Assembly (NCBI GenBank): GCA_002900995.3
Contig: CM035309.1
Location: 3,912,389-3,976,388 of the forward strand
DNA: 64,000 nucleotides
Origin: Ganoderma boninense
Lineage: Eukaryota > Basidiomycota > Agaricomycetes > Polyporales > Polyporaceae
Reading direction: 5' to 3'
Shown: piece by piece, positions 1 to 9,600 of the stretch
How the letters are laid out: each line of letters opens with the position of its first letter
Position numbering within the stretch: the stretch's first letter is position 1
Made by a program: the position numbers and the translations under genes
The notes under the pieces: generated by a model
Told to the model about the DNA's origin: nothing
Databases searched by the model: none
Seen by the model: the letters and a program-made list of their open reading frames with translations, nothing else

Positions 1-255
1 TCGTCCATGACGCCCCGGACTGGGGCGGGGGATCACGCAACTTCCTGGTGCACTTTACTCATAAACACATGTGGGACCACATAGGCATGACGTGTAGATC
101 GCAAAAGGCCCCTAATTGGACTTCTAGCTGCTAGTGTGCGTAGTTCGTCGCTGTCCTAGGTTACGCTTCCATCGCTTGTAATATATCATTCCATTCTTCC
201 CCCCTCTCCAATTGAGCCATCAGCGGTTGGATTGACTATGTTATGGCGTTACCAC

Positions 256-1335
256 TCAATCCAGGATCACCGTAGTGGAGTTACTCACAAGACTGTAGTC
301 CAGCTTCTCATCGGAAGGTACCTGATGGGCCTGCGTGTTGTCGTACACCTTTCTCAAGCCTTCGTCTTCCTCATCCTCCAACTCCATAATCGTGTGTACG
401 TGCTGGGCATGTGCCGCGGCTACAGATGATTCCACTTCAACGGCCATCCTGCGGAACATGTTCGATTTCTGCGCCGCGTAAGCTTTCGAGCCCCTGGTCA
501 TGTCCTCCTTTTGACTGGCCTTGTCCCATATCGTAGATGCAAATTGAAAGCCACGCCGTGCCGCCCTCCCATCCGCGTAGAGTAAATTGACTTCTTCGTC
601 AGTCCTCTTCTTGGCCGCCCATGCTCTGAACCAATCTGTTCGCCGGCCTGGAAGACGTGGAGTGAGTTTGGAGGCTCGTATCGCAATGTAGAGTGTGCAC
701 GCACACTCTGTCTCCCACTCTTCTCCAGCATAACCCGGTGAAGATTGAAAGCCAACGGGCTGAAATATCCAGGGGAGTTGCCGCTTCGTATCTCCGCTGT
801 TATGAAGCTGCCGTGTAGGCGGAATCGCGAGGTCTTTACTCTTGTCGATCATACGAAGACTTGGAGGGATGCAGGCGGAGGTATCCACGCGTACCGCCGC
901 TGGAAGCACGGTCTTCATGCGACTGAGGTTTCGATTGTACACGTCCGCTAAGAACTTAGCTTGATCTTGGACTCCTTTAATCTTGCGCTGACCCCGTGTG
1001 TGCTCCTTTTGTCCTCTTGCGTGCTTCTCCTTCTCCTCCAGCAGTGCTCCCTTCTTCTGGAGCGCCATTCGTATGCTAGTGAGGAGATCGAACACATGTC
1101 CTGTTCGTAGTTTCAGCTCGACCAGCGCTGCTTGCATTACAGGGACGTCATGCACGCCCATGGTATCTTCCCACTTCATATCCGATGGCAGGCCGAGTAC
1201 TTGAGTTTCCGGCCCATCCTCGGGAAGCTCCAGATCCTCTAGGTCCTCCTCGTAGAGAAGCCCGTCGTAGCAAAGTGCCGCATTTTCGTCACCCGCTAGT
1301 ACTGGCAACGAACTCTCCAGCTCTCTGCGCCAATC
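256..1335 (-). CDS. KDZ-type transposase-like protein, C-terminal part (cut by the gap)
   Basis: An open frame runs from the assembly gap to a stop at 256, about 360 residues, with no ATG near its left border, so the true N-terminus lies inside or beyond the Ns. The layout resembles the C-terminal half of fungal KDZ (Kyakuja-Dileera-Zisupton) transposases: a charged helical stretch with the repeated ARGQKEHTRGQ-like pattern, then a PWIFQPVG segment, then an Arg/Trp/Glu-rich helix (DWFRAWAAKKRTDEEVNLLY) and a final GSKAYAAQKSNMFRRMA block. In the KDZ family this part follows the catalytic region, which is not visible here. KDZ elements are abundant in agaricomycetes and would act in the nucleus. 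The frame is clean, unlike the sequence right of the gap. The family call rests on remembered motif order only; another coiled-coil protein is possible. Confidence 0.55.
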   Translation of the reverse strand, partial: DWRRELESSLPVLAGDENAALCYDGLLYEEDLEDLELPEDGPETQVLGLPSDMKWEDTMGVHDVPVMQAALVELKLRTGHVFDLLTSIRMALQKKGALLEEKEKHARGQKEHTRGQRKIKGVQDQAKFLADVYNRNLSRMKTVLPAAVRVDTSACIPPSLRMIDKSKDLAIPPTRQLHNSGDTKRQLPWIFQPVGFQSSPGYAGEEWETECACTLYIAIRASKLTPRLPGRRTDWFRAWAAKKRTDEEVNLLYADGRAARRGFQFASTIWDKASQKEDMTRGSKAYAAQKSNMFRRMAVEVESSVAAAHAQHVHTIMELEDEEDEGLRKVYDNTQAHQVPSDEKLDYSLVSNSTTVILD

Positions 1336-1435
1336 NNNNNNNNNNNNNNNNNNNNNNNNNNNNNNNNNNNNNNNNNNNNNNNNNNNNNNNNNNNNNNNNN
1401 NNNNNNNNNNNNNNNNNNNNNNNNNNNNNNNNNNN
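1336..1435. other. Assembly gap of 100 N
   Basis: Exactly 100 unresolved bases, the usual placeholder for a scaffold join of unknown size. It separates an intact open frame on the left from heavily damaged genes on the right, so the two sides may not be true neighbours. Confidence 0.98.
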
Positions 1436-1501
1436 GGGCGGAAATTTGGCTTTTATGTATGAACCCCGGGCAATTGCTATCTGTACTATATACTACATGT
1501 C

Positions 1502-3064
1502 TATGCGCAAGATGTTAGCGCACATTCCACCAAGGTCGCGAATGATTCCTTACGACTGGCGGGTTGACCTTTTTTCGCATCGATCTCTATGCACTCCACT
1601 GCGCCCACCAGAGCTCCCTGCACCCTCCTGTCCTTTGCCTTCAGGACTTCAACTCGGATTTCGTTCCCTGGTGGGACGAATATGACGCTGCCTTCATCTA
1701 AGTCCAAACATTCTCCTCGCTTCTTCGAGCTTGCTGACACTCTAACCTTGCCTCGGATGACAATGCCGATGGTCGGAGTCTGGATAGCTCCAGGACTCCT
1801 CCTTCGCCTTCAAGGTGCTGAGGAACGTCCCAACCACAACAAGTCCTCCGGGGTGGGCCGTATTTTACGGACCGATGCTGTCGGCCTGACTATAACGTTG
1901 TGCGGGGAGAGCCAGTGGGAGTAGGGCGGGAAGTAAAGGTGAGCAGACTGATGGACGAGCGTACTGCGTTGTAAGCGGAGGTGGGGAGTCTTCAGTTGTG
2001 GCCTGGCCACGTTTTCGGGCTCAGAAATTGCCTTGCACTCGATGATGTCTGGAAAGTTTATCAGAAATACACTGCTAAAGAAAGCGCAAGAGCCATGCAC
2101 CTCCTTCCATGTACGCATACACCTCATCTGCGCCGATGTAAAGTGCTTCGCCCTTTCTGAGCTTCGCAAAGTTCATGAAGAATGTGGTGGCTAGGACCCC
2201 GACATCCCCAGGATACTGTGCGTTCACCTTCATGAAGAGTCTGAAAAGAAACTCGCTTTCTCGCGAGCCGAGGACATATGCACCGTTCTGCATCATTCGT
2301 TCTTGCAGTTTCTTCACAACGGCAGCGACCTCCTCCCGTGCCTCTGCTCCGCGATTCAGGAGCTTCGCAACACCTGCTTGAGAAGCTGTTTGACGGGCTT
2401 GGGTGAATTTGATGACTAGTGCAGGTTCATCGATGGCGGCTACCAACTCGGGAATCTTCTCGAGAAACCCCTTGATCCCCTCCAAAGGACGAAACCCGAC
2501 GAACCCATGAATGCATGTCAGGGTCATCGACCTCTGCATGACCCACGGTTGCCCTCCCTCTCCCTTGTACTGTGCCCGTGTAATGCAGAGCGGTTCCCCG
2601 AGAGCGATGGCGATCTGTGGCTGTGGAGCTGCATCGATGAAGCTATCGGGCCGACTGGCGGAGCTGCCCTGCCGTCCCTTCCAAGTCAGGATGCGCCTGC
2701 GAGAGGAGCATTTCCGGATCGAGAGGATGCGATGCAGTAAGGATATCCGTGTCGTCCGAAGACGGCGTATCGGAAAGTCTTCTTTCCCAAATAGGCCCTT
2801 TGTATCGTCGAATGAGGGTCGCAGCGAACGCGACGGAGATCGAATAGGTGGGCCGTCAGTTGGACCATTGTGATGATCTACGCATATTCTGCCGCAATAC
2901 TTGTCAACAGCCATAAAGCTGTGATTATCGAGCCAGTAACGTACCTCTTCCATAGCATTTCCCCTATCCACACGAAAGTAGGACCACAGGTTGAGGCAAG
3001 GCGCGCGAGAGAAAGAGCTGCCCTGTCTGCCCCAGTCGTACTCCCCCATGGCCGCCTGGAGACG
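1502..3064 (-). pseudogene. Mannose-6-phosphate isomerase, broken by many frameshifts
   Basis: Segments of a type I phosphomannose isomerase appear in the right order on the minus strand but in changing frames. Near 3050 is GEYDWGRQGSS (family: YDWGxxGSxS). Around 2870-2690 are a YLGKK block, an ILSIRK block and an AHPDLEGTAGQL block, the last in another frame and covering the family's zinc-binding HPDK region. Around 2650-2400 are SFIDAAPQPQIAIALGEP and GFVGFRPL. Around 2240-2040 are YPGDVGVLATTFFMNF, GEALYIGADEVYAYM and DIIECKAIS. At about 1775-1600 the C-terminal barrel follows (TIGIVIRGKVRVS, then VIFVPPGNEIRVE). The enzyme interconverts fructose-6-P and mannose-6-P for GDP-mannose and cell-wall synthesis. 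At least four frame changes cannot be explained by introns. It is either a dead copy or badly corrected sequence; the functional gene is presumably elsewhere. Confidence 0.8.
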
Positions 3065-3708
3065 GATGATATGTTTATGGTCGACATGTCGAGAATGAGG
3101 TTGCGCGTGGGGAGATTGAGGGGTGTAGGTGGGTCGTGTTGTCGCTAGGGGATGCAATCCGACTTGGGATGAGATGACGGGACCCATGACATCATCACTC
3201 GTCGTCGCGTCGCCGAAACAGGCAATCAGCCTGCCTTTCCGAGAGTCGACGAGGCTCGTGAAGGGAAGAGCACACCCGAGAAGTGGTAACCTTTGTTTCC
3301 AGTTCGCATGTGCTCTGTGCGGAAGGCTGGGAATGCCGCCGCTTCTCGGGGATCGTGTTTGCTTCCCCGTTTGGTGAGCCCCTGAGCAGGAAGCGGTGCC
3401 GTGGTCGACTCGAGGTGAGGGATTGCTAACGCAGAAACATCAAACTGTTTGCATGCGTGATTTGGATGAACCACCCCAACCTACAAAATCAACCCCAGTA
3501 ACCGATCCCCAATGCACCATTCATCCGGAAGAACCCAACATCCAGACATGTCGCTCGGCATTGACATATGCAGACGCAACCCGAGAGCCCAAAGAAGCGT
3601 ACCAGGCTCGTCCACCCTACAACTCCAACAACAAGCACAACAGCCATCCACACGTCGATCCGAGTCCGCCGGCATCGTTCGCACCTTCGTACCATCTGTG
3701 GTCTGCGG

Positions 3709-4090
3709 TTAGTCGTCGGGGGTGCCGGGGGCAGAGAGCCCCGACCCCTCCCCGCCGTCCGACGCGCTGACCGTGCCCTGCGCTCCTTCCCCTTCCCATG
3801 TCCGACGCCCCTTCAGCACGCTTCCTCGGCCGCCGCTGCCCGATCGGCGAACGTATGCGCTGCGCCTTGTCCGCGCCCCGTTCTTGGGCGGGCCCGCCGG
3901 GTACACGCACTGGAGGGCGCGGGCCTTGGCCGTGCGACGCGTCTTGTCCGCCGCGCGCTGGCAGTTGTAGCATGTTGGCTGAGCGCCGTCGCATCGTAGC
4001 TTTGGGGACGCGGCTGTGTTCCGGCAGAACGTAATGATGAAAGGGGTAAAGCAATCGGCATAAAAATCGCGGCGTTCTAGACGGAAGACG
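3709..4090 (-). pseudogene. Zn2Cys6 DNA-binding domain remnant
   Basis: The minus strand encodes KLRCDGAQPTCYNCQR followed by CVYPAGPPKNGARTR, the second half of a fungal Zn(2)-Cys(6) binuclear cluster with its basic tail. The expected first half (C-x2-C-x6 before KLRCDG) is not intact: only FCRNTAASP precedes it, with the partner Cys displaced. That fits small indels like those in the neighbouring PMI and RFC3 remnants, although an unrecognised intron cannot be excluded. Such proteins are nuclear transcription factors. A proline-rich minus-strand open stretch at 4280-4828 could be other coding sequence of the same former gene, but it lacks any motif. No fungal-specific transcription factor middle domain was found downstream (below 3709). 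Confidence 0.45.
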
Positions 4091-6659
4091 GTGGCGGGGA
4101 ACGGAGGCGTGGGCGCTGGGCCACTCGGGTTTGCAGTCTCGGGGGCGGGGTCGAGTACAGGGCTTACCAATCGCTCACTGCGGCGTAGACCACGCTCCCG
4201 GGGCCCCCATGGGACGCGCAGGGGTTTGCGTGGGGTCGAGCGGATCGTGGGGCGCGTCCGGTGCGGCTTCATGTCGACGTCAGGGTGTCGGTCGGAGCAT
4301 GGGCGACGACGGCGGGGGAGGATAGAACTCGACGTCGACGAGGGTCGCCGGTCGGGGGTCCCGCCGCGGCTCGAAAAACCACGAGCCTGTATTTTGTTGT
4401 TGGGGTGGGGGAAGGGGTCGGGAGCGGATGCTGCTTTGACGAAATGTGTGCCTGGAGGGAGCTCCGCTATATCGGGCTAAGTTTTCGGGGAAATGGGTTT
4501 TCGGTCCCCCCGTCTGTATCGACCCCGGGGGGGTGAGCGCGAGGGTCGATTCGGGTAAATTTCTCATCGAGAAGGGATTGGAGAGTGGAGGCGGTTGAAA
4601 GGGAGAGGGTCCGAGTAATTCGCGGGTCCCACCCGTGGCCTTGAGCCCCTGTGGTCTGCCCAAGACACTACAAAGTAGCGTGGGTCGGGGGCGAGAATCT
4701 GTGAACGAAAGGCTGCCGAGGTTAGCTCGGGGAGCGAGCGGGGACTCTGGGGTTGGCTCAGAGTGGCGGGGGGAGATGGCATTATGGAGTCCTAGTGTTT
4801 GCGTCTTAAGGCGAAGGTTCAGATGCAAGGAGTTAAAAGCGAAGAGGGCGGTCGGAAAAGCCTGCCCAAACCCACATTTAAGTTTGCCACTAAATGCTGC
4901 CTCCGCTGTATGTTTGGGGGGGTGGGGCCAAGTTGCGGCAGAAGGAGATGACGGACCATCGCCGAAGACGAGGCCGTCTGGAGCACATGTTTGGCAAGAG
5001 CTGGACGAGGGATGTCCTGTATTGTGATGGCTGTGAGGGATCGGAGCGTATCTGAACGAGGTGCGGACGACTGACCAACTGTCATCTCCCCAAACACGGA
5101 GTTATACGATGGGGGAAAATTTAGAACCGGGCGATAGAACCATGGGTTTTTTTGAGGAAGGAGGGGGGCCCCATGAGCCTAGCTTCTTTTCTGGGGGGGA
5201 AATAGGACGACCAGCTGTTCCCTCCCCAGGACCACAAAATAGATTGTCAGGTTCGAGCCATCGGCGTACAAAAGCCTTTGGTGCAGCCACGGTAGACCCG
5301 GAGATGGAAATGTTGTGACAAGCAAACCCGGGCCCAGAAAGCGTAATGGGGGGAGTCGCTGCTTAGTCGTTGAGTCGCGTAACGCCTCGAGCGCAGGACC
5401 GTCTCTAGCGCGATCGCAGCGTTTAGTCAAAATGACAAATTGAAATACAGTAACTTTGGTCCCGGGCATGACGTGCGTTCGGCTGAAAAAGTTGGTGGCA
5501 GTTGGTGCAGTCCGCGGGCAACAAGGGAATTCAAAGTGATCGACACTGCCGGGTGAAAACGACCGAAGATCAGGGCGTTTGGGGGCTGAGCTTAAAGTCG
5601 ATGCTCGGGGAACCCCACATCGGCATGCATAGGAGAGGAGCTTTTGGGGACGCTGGGCGTACTCAGGAACGATGCAGTAGCAGATTGTCATGGAAAAAGC
5701 CGGGTTTGGGCGATCTCAAGTCCGGGGGATTTTTGAGGACTAGTTGGAATGGATCTGGAAAAATCGCAGAACGTACGACGGACCGGGCGAGCAAAGAGCG
5801 GAAGGTCGGAGAGCCAAGAACGATAGACAGGAATAGAATTGCACACCCCGGTGAAGGATATCAGCGAGAGCACAGCCAAAGATCGAGCTGTTTTGGGTTC
5901 CCCGCAGCCATGCACCATAGATGGGTTGGCATCCGGGGCCGTCGTTCTTGGAAAATAAATTTGAAGCAGGGAACGACATTGTGCTCAGGGGAGGCAGATC
6001 GCATGGGAAGTAAAGCGTGTTGATAGGATTGACGGGGGGGCGGATATTAATGACGGTGGAGGTCAGGGGGGGAGCAACGACAAAAACATGGATGATGGCC
6101 GATGCGAGTGTGCAGGCTGGATGACCGGCGATTCATATTGCGGAGGTCTTGCGAACTCCATCCAGTTGGCTGGGTGTGGGGTTGAAAGGCAGGGGACGTT
6201 CAGAGGCAGATATCCAAGATACTGGAGCAGCAACGTTCATGGGGACATAACACACTCCTGGCCAAACGTCGCACATGTCCGAGTCTCCTCCTCCGCTCCC
6301 ATGGCAGGCGCCGACTCAAGTATTTCGGCGCGACGCGTCGTGTAAACAGGAGGTCACGATGCGTGCCAAACCGTGACCGACGCTCAGAACGCCAGTAGGC
6401 GCCGATCAGTGGGGGGGCGACTTTCGGCTCGGAGCTGCTCTGCAAGTCTCTGCACGTCGCCCGCTGAGCATCCATCATCCGCACACAAGTCTTTTCTGGG
6501 TTGACAAGGTGTGTACCGCTGGCCTTCTCCGGTGTCTGTCCTCATAACCTCGCCGTGTCACCCTCAGCCCCGGGCCTCGTTCTCTGACCAACCCCACTAC
6601 CCCCACACTTCCGCACGACCAAAGCTTTTGTGGGTCATGTCATCCTCCGTGTGTACGCA
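4091..6659. other. No supportable gene
   Basis: Open frames up to about 180 codons occur on both strands (for example 5179-5691 minus, 5502-6023 plus) but show no recognisable motif and no convincing exon-intron pattern. The stretch is rich in G runs. It lies between two shattered genes and may hold further unrecognisable remains. Confidence 0.5.
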
Positions 6660-8190
6660 TCAAATTGCTGAAGTGATCCCAGGGCGTCAGGGACTTCCCT
6701 CTTTATGCTATTTAGGGTCCCTCCGGCGCGGGCAAAAACCAGGATAGGGGCACCCTGTCGAGCCTTTCGGAAAGGGCGTAGAAAGGGTACGTTCCCACAC
6801 TTAATCGCCATTCACCCTCAGCCAAAACTCTACTCATCTTGTGTCTCTAGCTAAAAATCGACCAACGCGTTTTTCCTACCCTACAAAAGGGAAAGGCTAG
6901 ACGTAAACATCGTCCAAAAGAAACTTCCACATAGAGATCACCCCTAAGGTCAGTCTTGTCATAACTCCCGATATGCTGTAAAGCTGAGTGGGGAAACCAC
7001 AACTAGGGGAAGTGGGAAACTATGACCGCGTCGCATCCAGGAGATCTTGAAAGGGGATCGCGCAAAAACAACAGGTGGACCTCAGCGCGAAACCCGAATT
7101 CAAAACGTGCCCTCCCGGTTTATCTTTGTCCCAGCATCTGGCACCAATCCTCCCTCCGCTGTGCGTCACCGTCGTCGTCTCCACGAAGCAAACTCCCTCA
7201 CCCCGCGACGCCCAAGCCGCCCTCCGTCGAACGATGGAGAAGTACATGTCCAACATGCGTCTCATCCCCTGCGCCAACAGCACCCGCAAGCTCATCGCCC
7301 CTTTCCGCTCACGCTGTCTCCTCCCCGCGTGCGGCCCCTGACACAAAGAGGTCGTGTCCGACCCCCCGCGCACATGCACATCTATCAAGTCCCCCGCGGC
7401 CCCGTTTCCTCGTGTACTGCTTCCGCGCCTCCGGCGGGGCATATGGCCGGGCGAGACACAGGTCCCTAACGTCAATTTCCGGGGCAGATGCAGACTGTCT
7501 TGGACCACGTCGCGCATAGCGAGGGCTTCGCGATCCCCGACGACACCGGGGAAAGCTCATCGCCGAGGATGCCAACGGCAACATGCGCAAGGCACTCCTC
7601 GCCTGAGGCCCTAAAGATGAAAAAGTCGCGTGAAACCCCAGTTTCTTTTCGCCCTTCACACACGCGCGAGTGCCTCCGGCTGACTACAACCCGTCCGCGC
7701 CGACGCACGGACCTCTCATCGAGCTCCCGAGCACGGAACCCGACTGGGGGGTATTGCCACAAGGTCGCGGACATGATATCCAGGAGCAAAAGCCCGGCGC
7801 GCGTGATGGAGGTCCGCGCGAAGCCCTATGAGCTCCTCAGCCATTGCACCCCTCCATCGATTATTATCAAAGACGCCCTACCCTGTTTCGGCGCGCTGTC
7901 CCTGATAGTTGACGGGCGGACGTGATTAAGACAAATCGCAGACAGGTCTCGACCAGGTCGACGAGGCGCTCAAGGCGGACATCATGAAAATGGGCAGCAA
8001 CCCTACGTCGTCGGGCCCCTGTTTCCCCCCCTCCCGCCCCGGGCGTTCTGCCACCCTTCTTACGCAGACGTTTCTAGTTGTCACGCTGAATTGACCTGAC
8101 GTTCTGTAAATGCAGGGGGCACGCATGCGCTTTGGGGCAACAAGAAAATCTTCCCCCTGGAGGCGTGGGTGGTTAAGGCATAGCCTCTAC
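6660..8190 (+). pseudogene. Replication factor C subunit 3 (clamp loader), broken by many frameshifts
   Basis: Pieces of a small RFC subunit (human RFC3, yeast Rfc5 type) occur in family order. GPSGAGK (Walker A) is at 6716-6736, with the following KKTR lost to a missing base. DVNIVQ and then FHIEITP are at about 6900-6945. QVDLSAK is near 7075. RDAQAALRRTMEKYMSNMRL starts at 7204, followed by ANSTRKLIAPFRSRCLL. QTVLDHVA and GFAIPDDT are at about 7490-7540. YCHKVADMI, SPARVMEVRAK and YELLSHC are at about 7755-7845. DEALKADIM is near 7960 and GNKKIFPLEAWVVK at about 8130-8175. The Walker B/DEAD-like box is corrupted to VVVSTKQTPSP. The native protein loads PCNA during replication and repair. 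Indels fall inside the most conserved motifs, so this is a dead copy or uncorrected sequence. RFC3 is normally single-copy and essential, so an intact gene should exist elsewhere. Confidence 0.82.
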
Positions 8191-9600
8191 AAGGTAGCAT
8201 TATCCTGGCACCAATGACAATGATTGTCCCGAGCCTGACTCAACCAATTTTTCGTCACAGCACTTCTTCTTTGGCTTCGACAGGGAGGCCCGGATTCGAC
8301 GACTTTTGAAGTACGGTGACCGTCTTTTAGGCTTGGTTTTGTCGTTGTTTTGCTGTCCATAGTTTCCCGTCGCCTGCACATAGAGATCGGGGCCGGGTTT
8401 TATTGATATATCCCCGGGGATATTTGTATAGTAGTTTACACATAAATCAAATCACGTTCGGCCACCATCCCCCGAACGCAAAGGTACACGAACCTATTAC
8501 GTATGCGACTGCGTCGGGGGGTATCGTTCCTAGAAACCACCACCAGCACGAGAACCTGTAGCAAAGCATGAACATCGTAATCCGATCCCGGAAACTGAGC
8601 AACATTGGCAACCGAACATGTCTGAGCAGTGGTATCCAAAATGTCCCTGCCACCGCAACCCCCGAACCTCCGCCTAACATACGTCGCCGCCGCGGCAAGG
8701 CAAAATATCCTCAACCTTAAGCAATTGCAGCGGGTGTTCATCAACCCTCGTCTTCGCTTCCTCCGTCATCTTCTTGGGCGCCTCCGAAATCCGCGAGGTC
8801 GAGATCCATGCCGCGTTCCATTCGCGCTCCCATAAGAGGCACGGCGCCGGACGCATCCAGCTGGCCAGTCAACCGGTAAAGCTGGATGCCCGAGGGGGAA
8901 GCAATGCCCGAGAAGCTCACCGCTGTTGCAGGGCCGCTGCGTTCGACAATGAGGCGTGATGTAGTCGATCGTGTGAAAGACAGGATGAGCACGAAGAATA
9001 CTTCAGAAACGCGATGACAGAGATTACGAACAAAACTCAGGATTAGAAATAGCGTCGGCAGGACAACGGAAAAGCCAGGACGCGATAGCAACGACTCATA
9101 CGGGCACTCTTCTGCAGCACACGTTCTTCACTCCGCGGCCCTGCTCGCCATCGGCTTCTCCACTCCCCTTTCCTTTCTTCTCTCCCTTGTCTCGCCCTCG
9201 CCTGCTGTTGCTGCTTGCCCTTCCTGGCCGTCCACATCTTCAAAGCCGTCGAGATCCCGCTCACGCGTCTTCGCCCGTTCGCGCTCCTCTCCGCCTTGAT
9301 GGCCTCCCTCAGGGACGGCAGACCTCGCATAGCGCTCGTACCGCCCGTCGGAATATTCGCCCGCGCTTCTCTGCTCGCTCTGGATGTGGTTCGGCGCGCT
9401 CGCGACGGCGACAGCAGCGTCCCCTTTCCGTTCGCGTTTCGCCCCACCTCCCCCCCCACGCTCCGCGTTGATTGATGGCCCCACGGTTGCTGTCGAATTC
9501 CGGCTGCTTCGCGAGACCTGCGCGCGGCACCGCTATCTCACGAGCGGCCACGGGGTGCTTGATTGGCTCGGATGAGCGGCCTTCGAGATCTGAGGACGTG
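8191..9600. other. No supportable gene; possible decayed membrane-protein piece
   Basis: The minus strand at 8447-8698 reads as a hydrophobic, Trp/Phe-rich stretch ending at a stop, and 8741-9091 minus holds a hydrophobic start followed by a Gly/Ser/Leu-rich segment. Together they could be a frameshifted membrane protein, but no family motif is present. Overlapping frames at 9043-9647 are Arg/Ala-rich on both strands, as expected of GC-rich noncoding sequence. Confidence 0.35.

Noticed and set aside
1501..3187. Explaining the PMI frame changes by introns
   Set aside because: Changes fall inside conserved motifs without GT-AG borders at the switch points.
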